DNA of 64,000 bases from Cystobasidium ongulense (taxonomy: Eukaryota; Basidiomycota; Cystobasidiomycetes; Cystobasidiales; Cystobasidiaceae), in the NCBI GenBank assembly GCA_022835595.1, contig BQUP01000002.1:1164534-1228533 (forward strand), in the 5' to 3' direction. The stretch's first letter is position 1, and each line of letters starts with the position of its first letter. The notes below the pieces were generated by a model. That model was not told the origin of the DNA, ran no database searches, and worked only from the letters and a program-made list of their open reading frames with translations. This document shows positions 11,764 to 23,374 of this stretch, piece by piece. The translations under genes and the position numbers were made by a program.

Positions 11764-14526
11764 ATGGAGGGAAACATGTCCTCGTCCTCGTCCTCGAGCG
11801 GCGCGCACTCTGCCAACCCGCAGGCCATCAAGCGCAGACGGAGGACCACAAAGCACGAGCTGCAGGTGCTGGAGGACCTGTATGCCGAGGTGGGCCTGCT
11901 TCGTCTTGTACTCGGTATGCCATTGCTAACATACACCCTGTGGTGATGTGCAGTCCCGCAATCCATCCCTCGAAGCCCGTCAAAAAGCATGCACGGCCAT
12001 TGGATTCGAAATGAAAGCCTTGCAAGTGTGGCTGCAGAACAGACGGTGAGTCCAGTCGCATGCATGTGGACACTCCACTGTACACTCCTACTGACACTCT
12101 CTCGTCCTTGAACGTCCCCCAGCCAAAAAGAAAAGAAGGACGCTGGCAAGTGGAAGCCTGCGTATACCGCAACAGGCGAGTCTGCAGCCAGCAGCAACAC
12201 CAACACCAGCACCAACGTCCCAAGCAGTACCATCCACTCCAGCTACTCTCACTCTGCAGCATCCAGCCGCTCCAGCTCGACCTCGCCCGACGTCTCCTTC
12301 CACCACGCGCCTCTGCATCCAGCGCACCCCGATCATCCTCGCGTAAACAAGCAGCACCACTCAACCTTCTCGACGATGACGACGACGGAAGACAGCGCAG
12401 TCAAGCTGCCTCCGATGCTGCTGCATACCATCCCTCCACACTCGTCTCCACTTGCTCAGCTTCCACTCACTCTTCCATCAATCTCATCAGTCATGGCTGA
12501 ATCCTCGTCACGTGACTTTATCAACCATCATCATCATCATCACGCCTCAAACAAGCTGTCGCCCATGCTCAGACAGGACGAGAACACCTTCATTCGCCCA
12601 CCCTTCCATAGGACTACCTCTGCTGACTCCGCCAGATCATCCTCGACCACTTGCTCGTCTGTCAGACCTGATATTCAAGTTCGCGCGCAACAAATAGCTC
12701 CACCCTTAAAGCCAGTCGTAACCTCGGCTGTAGAAGCTCCCATTCAACTCGCACCAGCAAGGCCTATCAAAGCTCTCCGAAGAGCATCGTCACAATACTC
12801 ACTCTCCATTGCACAAGATGGTAAAGCTCAAATGCTAGTAACTGAAGTACCTGAGAGTGCCACGCAAAAGCCACAACTCCCTTCACTTGCAACTGCTATT
12901 CTCGCATCCTCTCCTTCTATCACTTCACCGTCTACTCTTAATTCCGCAGGATCTGATGGATCACAAGTTGCATCATCTGCCTCTAGCATACGCAAGTTCT
13001 CCTCTGCACTCGCCTCTGCTCCTCTATCTTCGTACAATAGACAGGCTCTACCCTCTTCCAACTCCAACTTTGGTCGCGTCTACTCGCTCCCTTCTCTATC
13101 GACCCTAAGCAACAACTCAGCGACAGCATCACTTAAATCTCATAATCAGAACAACACAATCTTCAGCGGAGGTTTACGTCTAGGGTCTCCACCTAAAAAG
13201 GCAACATTCACCACTACCATATCATTCAATAACGACTCTCATCACAAGCGAAAAGAGACTGATAACAATACCGATAAGAACGAATTATGGATGAATTTAG
13301 ATTCAGATCCAGTTGAGCCTGAAGACGAAGTTATCATGAACCAAAACAGAAGAATGTTAGACTCACCCGTTAAGAGATTTACCAGTGTTAAGATGGAAGA
13401 TGTCATCTCTTCTTCTTCTTCCCCTTCTTCTTCCTCGTTATCATCATCTCGCAAGCGAAAATACATAGTAATGAAGGAATCTGAAGTCAGTGAGCAAGGG
13501 AATGATATCGCCGAAGGTTATGCCGTAGAGAAGATTACATCACTTGGAGGTGCTGGATTCGTTGCTGTGACATTGCAAGCTACCGATGCACCTGCCGCAG
13601 AAGTACAAAACACCGCTAGTAATGCAAGAGCGTCTCCATTCGTTCGATCAGCTACAACAGCCAACATACTTTCATCCACCCAAACAAACATACTCAGTAG
13701 TTCTCCAAGTAAATCTTCCATCTCTTCATTCCAAGCTCAATTATCTTTACAAGGTCAAACCAAACACATTCAATCTCGCAAGAGAAGTTATTCGAAAACA
13801 ATGCTTTCAAGATCTATTTCTTTAGATCGTGTTATTTTACATGATGATTCTACAGATGAGGAGAATTCACCTCAGAAGAAATCAACTGCTTTACAACAGC
13901 AACTAAACCCTCGCTCGGCTGGTCTCTACCCCTCTGGTACTATACTTGGACGACCTCTACTATCGAGAGCTAATTCACATCTTGGTATCTTGCATTCTTC
14001 GACTCCACGAGAGGTATCGATTGTCGGACAGCCAATGAAGAAATCAAAGCTGGACCATCTGGATCTCCTTTCAAGTTCTTTGCCCGTCAATGCAAAGCCG
14101 GATAATGCAGCCTCTGGCAAACTGGACGTTGTCACGGCCACAACTGAAGAACGAAAGACGCCAAGTAGCCCTTTAGATCTATCCCTCGCGAATACAAGCC
14201 TCGGCGAACCCGATCTTTCCTTCTCTACAGAAGCCAGCCAGTCATTTGACGATATAAGCCGAGAAGAAACGAGTGACTTAGTGAAACATCGGGAAATGAT
14301 AATAGAAGCGCCAATCTTGGATATGATCAATGAGAAGATACATGCTTCATCAAACATAACTTCGACACCCTCCAAGAAACAAGGAGATACTCTTGCTCTA
14401 GCTGCTTTAAAGGGACATATGTCAAGTCCAATCAAGTTGAAAAGTCCAAATAGGAAGATCTTAACTGAGGTGGAAAGGGATTGCGCTGCTGTTTTGATTG
14501 GATTAGGTTTTCCAGATGTGTTTTAG
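11764..14526 (+). CDS. Homeodomain transcription factor with long Ser-rich tail
   Basis: Three exons (11764-11889, 11954-12045, 12123-14526) sum to 2622 nt, or 873 aa. A homeodomain occupies roughly residues 23-83. Basic RRRRTTKHELQVLEDLYAE precedes the helices, and the recognition helix reads KALQVWLQNRRQKEKKD. Trp48, Asn51 and Arg53 are kept, while position 49 is Leu instead of the usual Phe. The intron after NRR splits an Arg codon. The other ~790 residues are Ser/Thr/Pro-rich and probably disordered, with a natural run of six His at about 12523-12542, an acidic Ser run (SSSSSPSSSSLSSSRKRK) and several basic KR clusters. The last 60 residues (ALAALKGHMSSPIKLKSPNRK to VLIGLGFPDVF) look more ordered. 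This is a nuclear DNA-binding regulator. No divergent homeodomain partner is present, so it is unlikely to be the HD mating-type locus. Targets are unknown. Confidence 0.88.
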
Positions 14527-14998
14527 AAGTAGGAAACCCATCGTAAACAGAAAGAAAAGCAACAATGCGTGGAGGCTTGCAGAAACAGAAATGCAAAAGT
14601 AAATGATTAAAGTCCATCAGTAAAAGTCTCAGTTAGTTAAAAGTCAAAGTCAAAGGATACCCCAGCTACAGCAGGACGTTTTGCTCACAAATACGTACTT
14701 TCATAGCTTTTATTTGCAAAACTTATGCCCCATATGTATGGGAAATTGTGTATAGTCGTTAAACAAAGCAGTTCTTTGGCAATGCAATCATGAATGAGAC
14801 AAATCAAATACTAGTAACGAAATTTCGCGAATGCGTGAAGCGCAATCATCGGATTGTAGTTAGGTTTTGCTAACTATATCTACCACATGATTAAGGCCGC
14901 AGAACGGCTTCAGGGTTTTGCCAACACTATGATACAACTGTACTAGTCACTCAAGCCCAACAGACCTGCTCGAGTCATGCTTAAAGACTTTCCTATTC
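14527..14998. other. Intergenic between convergent genes
   Basis: A 472-bp A/T-rich stretch between the stops of the homeodomain gene (+) and the sulfur transporter (-). It presumably holds both terminators. No coding potential is seen. Confidence 0.6.
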
Positions 14999-16112
14999 TC
15001 ATACAAGAGTTGCCACAGCCATACCACCGGCGAACATCGCAGCTGTCGTAACAAAGCTTGAAATGGAAAGCTGTGCGGCACCAGATAGGCCGTGACCCGA
15101 CGTGCAGCCTCTGGCGAGTCTAGAACCTGCGCTCATCACTAACCCGCCTAGGATTGCTCTGGTTGGCGAAATGACCATACTACTGGAAGCTACGAGTTCC
15201 GGTCTTAATGCAGTAAGGAGGTAGCTACCTGCCATCAGGCCGGCAGCAAACTGACTTGCTGATGTAGCATAGCTTCTTTTGCCTCCTTTTGATGTCGAAG
15301 AAAAGAATTTTATCGTATTCTCTGCAAAGTCGCCAAAGACGCTAGATACTCCGACTGTGCTTTTTCGCAATAGTAACGAGGCTATTTGCGCTCCTCCGAT
15401 AATTAAACCACCAACGAACGGGTCGATAGCCCAGCTTGACGTCTTGGGTACGAGTGTCGATAATCCGAGCACAGCACCACAGATTAATTCCCATCCGACC
15501 ACAGCGGAAAGAGGAGAGATTCCAAATTCTTGCGAGATATTGCGAGATGAGGTATCTTTGCTTAATGGTACGATCCTACTCAAAGCTGAATAGACGTATC
15601 CACCTAGGAAGGCACCTAATGAGGCGTATATACCGGACGGTATACCTTGAACAGCTTGTACGAGTACTGTTCCAGGACAGGCGCCAGAGAGTGCCATTCC
15701 CGCGCCTATGAGCAGACCTCCGACAATGTTGCCTCCATATTCGTTAGATGCACCGAGCGGGACAGCTTTCTTTGCGCTCAAGCGAAGGTAATTTGTTCCT
15801 TGTAGGATTGCGATAGCAGCACTGTTCGAGCACAAGGCCAAAGCAAGGTAGATCAGTGATCGAAAACATCTTTGCAATGGATTGCCGAAACCTTGTATGG
15901 TGAACCCATAAGAGGTACACCACAATCAAGGCTTGCCTCTACGCAGAAGACACTCACGCTCCAGTAGCTGAAGCAGTCAAAAATGTCTGAAGCATATGAA
16001 AGTCTTGCATTTTAAGCTGAGAAACGATAACTCGGGGATCGTAGACTCCAGAGGCTGTCAAAGCAGCTCCGAAGAGCATGCCACAGGAAATTGTGCTGAA
16101 GGATGTCGCCAT
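14999..16112 (-). CDS. YeeE/YedE-family sulfur (thiosulfate) transporter
   Basis: This is a polytopic membrane protein of the YeeE/YedE (TsuA-type) family, whose bacterial members import thiosulfate. Two exons, 15958-16112 and 14999-15821, sum to 978 nt, or 325 aa. The 136-nt intron opens GTGAGT and closes CGAACAG, and the split Ala codon rebuilds a continuous helix, TFLTASATGAAAIAILQ. Both family signatures are present: NIVGGLLIGAGMALSGACPG in the first half and SRLARGCTSGHGLSGAAQL in the second. Their cysteines are thought to pass the sulfur substrate through the pore. About nine to ten hydrophobic helices are visible, and the length is normal. The start at 16112 was chosen because MATSFSTISCGMLFGAAL begins directly at helix 1. 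Import of thiosulfate is inferred from the family; the membrane it sits in is unknown. Confidence 0.88.
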
Positions 16113-16581
16113 TGTCGATGTCTTCGTCTGGAACGACTGAAAGTGTTTGGTGATTGTGAGAGCAGTGGGTAGAGAACAGAAAGCAATCAAGTTGCAGCCT
16201 CGCATCAGCTTCATGCCTCGTCTGGCCTTGCCCGTTCAAAGGCTGTAAAGTCAATGGCACAATCTCGCCCGCATGCCCGGACGCCGCCTCGCCGCAACAT
16301 CTATCATTGGGATGACAAGTCCGTACAACCAGGAAGACTGATAGCGCTGTCTAGCACGATTACATCGGGACGACTATTTAGATATGCGCAGTTTGGACGC
16401 CTATGGCGATTGTGGGTTTCTGAAGTAGATGGACATTTTATGCAAAATTGATTTCGACTTTTGGCTTGAAGACATACCGTAGGCGTGCTTAGGGCTCAGA
16501 GCATACCAACGTAACGAGCTCGTCCTATATGCACTTTCGAAGCGACTTGGATTTAAAGAGGATATTGTCGAAGTTATGCAT
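16113..16581. other. Intergenic: sulfur transporter upstream region, end of F-box relic
   Basis: About 0.47 kb containing the transporter promoter and sequence downstream of the decayed F-box copy. No recognisable domain was found in the small frames here. Confidence 0.5.
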
Positions 16582-17199
16582 TCACATAGGGACGTAATTC
16601 GTAAGCGAGGGGGTATTATTCGGACAATGCGCAGTGCAGATGCAGGCTTCGGGAATGCTGGCTGCCAAATTCTGGAGAATGGTGCACTCACCCTTTCGCA
16701 AGGGCGGGCACCAGCGAGCTACTATGACAAGCTTGCGAAGTTGTGGAAGAGGCTCTACTGTGCATCCATCCGGCATTGCATACCGTTGGAAATGCGAGGC
16801 ACATTGTTTGTCTGTCCTATCACACCATACTATCTGTAGCTCAACTAGACTTTGGGGCTGTAGCTCAACATATCGACCAACGTTTCTAGATCTCTGCCGT
16901 GCCGAATGATGATTGACAACCTCGTTAAGTGTCGTGTTGGGCCTGCTTTGTACTGCATCAGCGGCAGAAACTCGGCGTAAGTCAAGCAAGGTGAAGAGCG
17001 TACACAGGATGACTGGAGGCAGAGACAAGCGTCGATCCCGTTCCAGGCCAATTTTCTCCAGGCAGTACGTCTGTCCAGCGGGAATAGTGCGCTGCTTATG
17101 CTCATCACGTCGAGGTTCATCATGACGAGGTGGAAGCTCGGCCGCGAGCTCAATAATGCACGTCAGGAGCTCAGTGGGGAGGGAGAGGAGTTGTGCCAT
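16582..17199 (-). pseudogene. Decayed F-box-like paralogue (copy 1 of a tandem trio)
   Basis: This opens with MAQLLSLPTELLTCIIELAAE, an F-box-like start matching the two neighbours. Homology to the neighbours is then split over two frames. One frame (around 16850-17150) carries RLSIIIRHGRDLETLVDMLSYSP, which matches RLSVYLYNGEDLGTLAAILRLCSH in copy 3. The other frame carries SLVELQIVW and later LPQLRKLVIVARWCPPLRKGE, matching LPKLKKLFMWQQWPQHQFKKGE. The frames cross near 16850, where one runs into a stop, so an indel there is the simplest reading. The C-terminus after ASIPEACICTAHCP is unlike the siblings. An unusual intron could in principle restore the frame, but no good splice pair is obvious. 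It is probably a non-functional relic of the array. Confidence 0.6.
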
Positions 17200-17557
17200 C
17201 GAAGCGGAGTATGTAGATGGTCATGTACATGAAAATGAAGTTGGTCGGGAAGCAAAGTGCAATGCTTGCTAGCACGATTCATCAGAATTCTCCGATCAGG
17301 TCGCCTTGTTTGTCGAGCACCCGACCTTCGGGCCGAAAAGGAAACAGAGTGGCGCCTGTCTCCCAAGAGTGTGCATGTTGCACGAGGAGAGGCATCTCAG
17401 ACTCTGTCTTTAAGCAGAGCACTGGATATAATTGCATTGCTGACTATCCGTCGATATCTTTGCTTGTGAGGTCAGCCCCTCTTACATCTCCAGCATACAC
17501 ACAGCCGGCCTGCGAACTCTTGTGGATCCAGACCGTTGCGCACATTTTCCATATCCT
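17200..17557. other. Intergenic between F-box copies 1 and 2
   Basis: A 358-bp spacer upstream of the decayed F-box copy. Nothing further is recognised. Confidence 0.55.
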
Positions 17558-18563
17558 TCATTCAATCGGAATGTAGTACTTGATGCCTTCTTGGCGTACC
17601 ATGCCATCCTCCAAGAGTACACTACAATTTGCATCTAACCTCCCCTGCCAGGGCGGGATCCAAGGTGGATGGTCGACATAGCGGGGGCTTTTGTCTCTGA
17701 CTTGGAGCACGCAGTCATCTCCAATACTCTTCAACAGGTTTCCCATGGTGATTGTTTCCCCCTCTTCGTACTCGTCTTCGGTCCATAAATTCAGCAGGAA
17801 AAGGTGTTCAAGCTTGGGCAATGGACAGATCTCGTATCCATTCTCGTCGGCGGTCTCCCATAGAGGAATTTGAAACGTCGACCATGCTTCCTCTGGGCTC
17901 AAAGGCTCGTAAAGCGGGGTGCCGAAGCGTACGATGAGCTCCTTAAGCGTCTGGGGAGAAACGGTCAGAAGATTCGCTAATTGTAGGAGATTCTTGCCAG
18001 TATTGACGTCGACGTGTAATTTGACGAGAGTTGGCGCCGTGTAAAGGCAATAAGTCTGGATGATGTACGGTGGGATGTTTCCACATTGCCAGTAAAGTTC
18101 CTGCGGTCTAAGATGTAGGATGATATCGTTCATGAGCAGGTGTGCGGCGTCATGGCCGACCAGTGAAGCCAGACAGAAAGGCGCAACGGCGAGCCTGAGA
18201 CAGGCAGGCTTCGCATCGATGGGGTCCCTCTTGCGTATTGCAGTGTATGTTTTCATGAACTTGGCGACTCGCCACGGCTCATCGGTCTCGTCGAGAAGGA
18301 CCCTGTCCCAAAGTAGAGACTGTGTAACCGGGTACAAAACACGGGACAAAAGACCAAGCTTGGCTGATGTAATGAGGGGGACATCAGGAAAGTCAGCACC
18401 AGCTCCATAGTGCGCTTAGGGTGCATTCCAACTTACTCAGTTGTTGCAGAGTCCAGGTGGTGGAGAGTCCATACCATTCGAATTTGGATCGTCCATGGTA
18501 GTAATGAGCGTCACTGAAGATGCGATGGAGAAGTTCTTGTGGCAGGTCGGTGAGACGAGCCAT
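17558..18563 (-). CDS. F-box-like protein (copy 2)
   Basis: Two exons, 18437-18563 and 17558-18363, sum to 933 nt, or 310 aa. An N-terminal F-box-like segment, MARLTDLPQELLHRIFSDA, is followed by an intron (GTAAGT...ACATCAG) in phase 1 and then LGLLSRVLYPVTQSLLWDRV. The rest has weak leucine-rich periodicity (LVKLHVDVNTGKNLLQLANLL, SPQTLKELIVRFG, LPKLEHLFLLNLW) typical of basidiomycete F-box proteins. By family it would bind Skp1 and recruit substrates to an SCF ubiquitin ligase; the substrate is unknown. It shares layout, intron position and phase with copy 3, so the array arose by tandem duplication. The ATG at 18563 is used because copy 3 starts at the same MAR residue. Confidence 0.75.
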
Positions 18564-18863
18564 CCTTGTCGTTTGCTCGGTGGGAGGGCCAGAGAGCTGG
18601 TGCAGTACAGTACACGCTGGTGCGTCTTCCAATATTCGGCGCCTCCCTTTGTCTCGCCATTATACAGGTCCTACATGCACCAACAGCGAGATCAAAAGAC
18701 TCTCATAATTCTCAGCAGCGAACGGCAGTATAGCTAGCTGCATTGCCTGAAAGTTTGACGACGCTCGCGAGAGCAGCGCGTCTAGAATATGGTAGCATCA
18801 CACACAGCACTTGCCGGTAAACGCGTCAAAGTCGTAGGCGAACAGACCCGCAGTGGACCGCTA
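18564..18863. other. Intergenic between F-box copies 2 and 3
   Basis: A 300-bp spacer holding the copy 2 promoter and the copy 3 terminator. Nothing else is seen. Confidence 0.55.
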
Positions 18864-19869
18864 TCACCTAATCCGCTCACGCTTTTTCATGAGAGCATGC
18901 TTATTTGCTTGGAGGCGTTTATGCCAGGGTGGATTGGACTTGTTGAGATCCCAATTGGACTGGTCGTGCACCATCTGAAAATTACAGTCAACAGGAATTG
19001 CCTCCATGAGATTCATGATAGTCGATTTCTCTCCCTTCTTGAATTGATGTTGAGGCCATTGCTGCCACATAAATAGCTTCTTCAATTTTGGCAATGCGAA
19101 TATGCCGAAGCCAATCGGTGGTGCTGGTGTCTTTGGTGTCACTTTCTCCGTCTCGCTTTCATCGCGCAGCATAAGTTCTAAATGTTCGATGGAATGCGAA
19201 CACAGTCGCAAGATTGCCGCAAGCGTGCCCAAATCTTCTCCGTTGTAGAGGTAAACAGAGAGTCGCTGTGTTGCTAATGGTGTATGTAGAGATACTGGAC
19301 GGAGATCTATTGCTGAAGGAGAGCCACATGCCACGTATAGCTCGCTAGGATGCAACTCAAAAATGAGTTCTTGGATAAGCGGGTCCAGCGCTTGATGTGC
19401 GACTGTTACGAGACTACCGAAATTTATTATCAAGCGATGACAAGTCACGGATTGCCCCACGGCCTTTCGACATTTGACGGCTGCATACAATCTTGCGAAT
19501 TTGCGAACGCTAAACTGCTGGTGCTCTTTTAATGGAAAGTGCTGGCGTTGACTATCTCTGAGCTGACCCAGGTATACCGTTGTGAAGAGTAAACGATCTA
19601 TTATGGGATGTACCGACCTGCACAGAGAAGACAATCTCGCTGCGTTGGAAAGGATTACATGAGTTTCGATGTTAGGCCACCTTTTCTGTCAAGAACCCAC
19701 CTAGAGTAGCTGCATCCCCTGGAAGTCCTCTCTGAACTGACGTATAGCAGTCAATGGTGGTGCGGTATTTGCTGTGCGAGCCGTCTCGATAGCGAAACGG
19801 CTCAGGCATGAGCATGTTACGAAATATTCTAGTCAGTATCTCCGGCGGGAGATCATGGAAGCGCGCCAT
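18864..19869 (-). CDS. F-box-like protein (copy 3)
   Basis: Two exons, 19701-19869 and 18864-19639, sum to 945 nt, or 314 aa. It starts MARFHDLPPEILTRIFRNML, which is close to copy 2. The intron (GTGGGT...AACGCAG) is again in phase 1, and exon 2 opens RLSSLCRSVHPIIDRLLFTTV. The body has the same weak leucine-rich spacing (RLSVYLYNGEDLGTLAAIL, HSIEHLELMLRD, LPKLKKLFMWQQWPQ) and ends basic, in MKKRERIR. An SCF adaptor role is inferred from the F-box-like start. It looks intact. Confidence 0.75.
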
Positions 19870-20393
19870 GGCCTGGTGCGCGCTGCAAACTTGCAACGGA
19901 TGAGAGAGATCTATGATAAATGATAAAGAGCTCAACACGGAGCTTCAAGTGGGCAATGAACGTGATCGAAAATCCGGCTGTCTGCATGCTCAGCGAGAAA
20001 AAAGAAGGTCAGACAAGACTATTTGCCCATACGAAACAGCGCAGATCTCTGGAATAAGTGCATCTTTATTCCATAGCTCCTGTCGGACACCAGCGCTTTC
20101 TGACTTGCGAGCAGGCGGCGCAAACGAGAGGTAAAGCCTTGGGATCATAACTAGTCTATTTCTGAAACATGTCTTGCCATGAACTACGACCTCTGACTTC
20201 CTCAAGATGGGTAAACCATATGTTAATCTGGTATCGCAGCTTTAGTAGCTTGAGACGCAGTCGTCGCTTTCCCTCTGTGACTCTAATGCTATCTTGTATG
20301 TCCGGAAACATTCCAACGGACGAAGGACTTGATCAGAGCATCACTACGTGAGCGGGGATGGCGTCAGCGTAGGTAACCGTCGTCACTCTGGTA
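19870..20393. other. Intergenic: F-box copy 3 upstream region, NMT1 terminator
   Basis: About 0.5 kb without recognisable coding sequence between two minus-strand genes. Confidence 0.55.
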
Positions 20394-22933
20394 TCACATA
20401 CCTAGACCGACACCACTGCCCTTTGCAGGGTCGAACATTGCACCTCTAGTAGGTTGCCCAGCTCCGACGGCTGCAGCCGAAGGTTCCACGGTGCCTCCTG
20501 CTATAGGCCGCGTGGAGTAGTTGAAGCTATGTCTAGGTTTCAGAAGAGTTACAAATGACGATGGCAACTGAGACTTACAGGTACCAGTAAAGCATGCCAT
20601 CGCCTGGTCCGAACTATCGAGAGCAAGGCGGATTAGAAGGAATCAGGTCGTTTAAAAACGTTACCATGCATACCTTAGTGTCGTTCAAGAAGAGGTTGTT
20701 GTCCATTAATGTCAAGGCGTTGAAGACATCGAATTTGGCCTGCGAAGAAGGATAGTATTAAGCCCGCGCGCAACCAGGAACAGCTCAGGAGACTCACTTT
20801 GTTAGCTAGAGTCAATGCGTCCCAAATCAATGGAACCAGCCGTTGTTTGATATGCGCGCGTGTCTCGGGGGATTCTTTGTCCCAAGTCGTAGCAACGCTG
20901 TTCGAGCTGGTGCCGGCCGCATTTGCAGGTAGTTCTGTTGCAATGTAGTATAGATAGGCTGCATCCACTGTGACGTTCGGAGTGACTTTCAGAGCCGTTG
21001 AAGGAAGTGAATAGAAGGAGAAGAAGTCGGTAATGCGGTGTGTTTCAGGATCCTGCAATTGCGCTCGTTAGTAAAGGAAGCTCAGATTGATACTACCATA
21101 GCTTACCTCGACGACGTAGCACCAAGTCACTTGACCTTGACGTTTACCAGTGGCTGGATCCGGCACGCCGGTCCCTCTGCCGCTCCAGAAATTGTGTCTA
21201 ACTTCTTCATCGGACATTAAAGGCACTAGGTCGAACCTTGCCAAGTACGCACTCAGCAGTTCTCCTACAGCAGTCAAATCCCGCTCTTCCAGCTCGCGCA
21301 AGCCAGGTGTTGAAGTCTGTTCGGGTACCTTGTTCTTCGCAATCAATCTCGCCAGAGTCATACTTCTTGGTACTCCCGAGAAGCCGGTATCTACTAATTT
21401 TTTTGTATTCAGCGCGCGATGATAGTACTGATTCGCAGTGATGGGTGTAGGAAGGTATATCCCGACTGTATAGACAGCCTGGAAGACGCCTTGCAGATTA
21501 CATCGCCGCGTGACTTCGCGGATGAGAACAGGCGCCAGGCGTTTATTGCGAAGTTTCTTATGGACACAGAGGAAGTTGACCTCTGACGAGTGTTTAGTGC
21601 TGCATGGAAGATCACACTTAGTCGTTGTTTGATTGCGTAAAGCAGACAATGCTCACAGCGATCTGATCCGAAGAGTAATGGGAATAGCCGATATGAAGGC
21701 CACGAGACGCTTCGATGCGGACACACGAACACCGATATGCCAATCCTTGACGAAACCCGGAGGCATGAGCGCCCTAAAGAGACTGTCAGCTTAGATACGA
21801 TTCATAGTCTGCGATTATATGGCTGACCAGCGGAAGAACTCTGCCGAGTAATCGAAGCGGAAAGTCGCGTCGGAGTCTTCAACATAGTTGGCAGTCAAAA
21901 GCTCGTACACTTCCTTGAGCTCATTTTGGTTGTTGAAGTCCATCGTGCACCACTCGAAATCCTTAGGCAGAGGGTAAGGTTCTTGTCGGATTTCTTCGGG
22001 CTTTTTGTCCTTCTCTATAGGCCCATCTGGTGTTATACTTGACACTGCAAAAATCACAGGAGTGCGTCAGGCTTTGGGCAAGCTCACAACTGTCAGCAAT
22101 CTTACATGAACCGATTTTGGGGACTGGCTGGCTTGACCAGAACTACAGAGGCACGTGTCAATTCTTGTTTGTTAGCTGGAAATTGCCTTTGTATTGTTCA
22201 TGCTCACCTTGAAATCAGACATGTCCCTGCGCAAAGGATACGTAAGCTCTCAGCGGAAGTCCAGACGGGCAGATGCAACACTCCACTTACTTCTTGTTCT
22301 TGCCGCCTGCCGAGAAGCCTGAACTCTTGCCTGAAATGACGTCGCGGAGGTTCAATGCTGCAGGACGGGACCTTTGTTCATCAGCAGAAGTCTTCTAGAC
22401 TTGTACGAAACGATATCTAGGCGTTTCTTACATTCTACCATTTCTGCAACTGCCTGTCGGTCCAGCTTGGCGGCCTCTTCTGGCGAAAGGTTCTTTTTCG
22501 CTTCATCCAGTATGCGTCTGTAGAGTGCATCCGAAATGGGAGGTGTTGGCTTCTTTCCTGCTACACTCGATGAAGGAGATGCTTCATCTTCGTCATCGTC
22601 GAGATTAACATCCTTGCTGCCGTTGCCAGTGAGGCTGGCCTTGAGCTTGTCTAATGCAGCTTTGCCTTTGCCTTTCGACTTGGACTTCTTTTTCTTCTTC
22701 TTAGCAGCTGCACTAGTGTCGCCTCCTGCAGCTACACCAGCAGATATGCTTGATTCAGCAACTGCCTCCTCATTATCGTCCTCTTCGCCTTCGCCGTCGT
22801 CCTCTGCGTGATTGTGCCCTTGTTCCTCTTGATCGCCTTGAGCCTTGACGGCGAGCGACTCCATCGCCTGAGTAGCTGCGTCTACTTGGGCCTTCGATGC
22901 ATCTGCCGCAGGTACTGATTGCGTTGACGACAT
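20394..22933 (-). CDS. NMT1: Glycylpeptide N-tetradecanoyltransferase (N-myristoyltransferase), 11 exons
   Basis: This transfers myristate from myristoyl-CoA to the N-terminal Gly of substrate proteins, in the cytosol and on ribosomes. The exons are 22432-22933, 22291-22357, 22208-22226 (19 nt), 22106-22142 (37 nt), 21828-22044, 21657-21773, 21107-21599, 20798-21052, 20674-20739, 20579-20613 (35 nt) and 20394-20526, summing to 1941 nt or 646 aa. The N-terminal ~150 residues are acidic, then polybasic ([16 protein letters not shown]), as in ribosome-binding NMT tails. The catalytic part includes [45 protein letters not shown] (acyl-CoA site), [17 protein letters not shown] and [20 protein letters not shown]. 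Relatives usually end in a leucine-type carboxylate; this one ends GSGVGLGM. All phases match. The start at 22933 is preferred over an in-frame ATG 62 codons upstream, whose extension looks like untranslated leader. Confidence 0.95.
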
Positions 22934-23374
22934 TGTTGCGCTGTGTCGATGTAATGGTAGGTGCGCAACAGCGTGTAGTCCAGCAGTGATCATGCAAATG
23001 GCACCGGTCGGCATGAGCAGTTGAAAGGCCGCAAGGTAGATACAGCTCGAGCAAGACGGAAGAACCGCGTAAACATAGTCGGGGAACACACGAATGCAAA
23101 CAAGCGCCGTAGCGGTCAAATGAGAAAGCTAGTCATACAAGCTTCCACCAGGGAGGAGAGAAAGGAAAGTAAATAAGAGTGAAAGATCCTACAGGACCAG
23201 TCAGGGAAGAAAGCGAAAGGGGTGTGATATCTCCGCATGAGAGGCACTTTATAAGGGCTAGATGGTATATAAGCTTGATACTTGTATTCATGCAGCAAAA
23301 CGCGTGCGCTTGTGCATTTTGTCTATTCTCCACTTCTCGCACTAACTCAATCTAAGCCAGACTATAAAGTCGGC
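22934..23374. other. Intergenic: NMT1 promoter and terminator of the secreted DPBB gene
   Basis: A 441-bp spacer. The minus-strand reading frame through it is an in-frame upstream extension of NMT1 and lacks conserved sequence. Confidence 0.55.

Noticed and set aside
11764-14526. HD mating-type locus
   Set aside because: There is one homeodomain gene only. The expected divergent HD1/HD2 pair is absent, and the neighbour is FBA1.
14999-16112. Bacterial contamination or very recent transfer of the sulfur transporter
   Set aside because: The gene has a host-style spliceosomal intron that joins a helix in frame, and its base composition resembles the neighbours.
22934-23119. NMT1 start 62 codons upstream (MTATALVCIRVF...)
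   Set aside because: The extra part is hydrophobic and Cys-rich, unlike any NMT N-terminus. The [11 protein letters not shown] start is followed by the typical acidic/polybasic tail.
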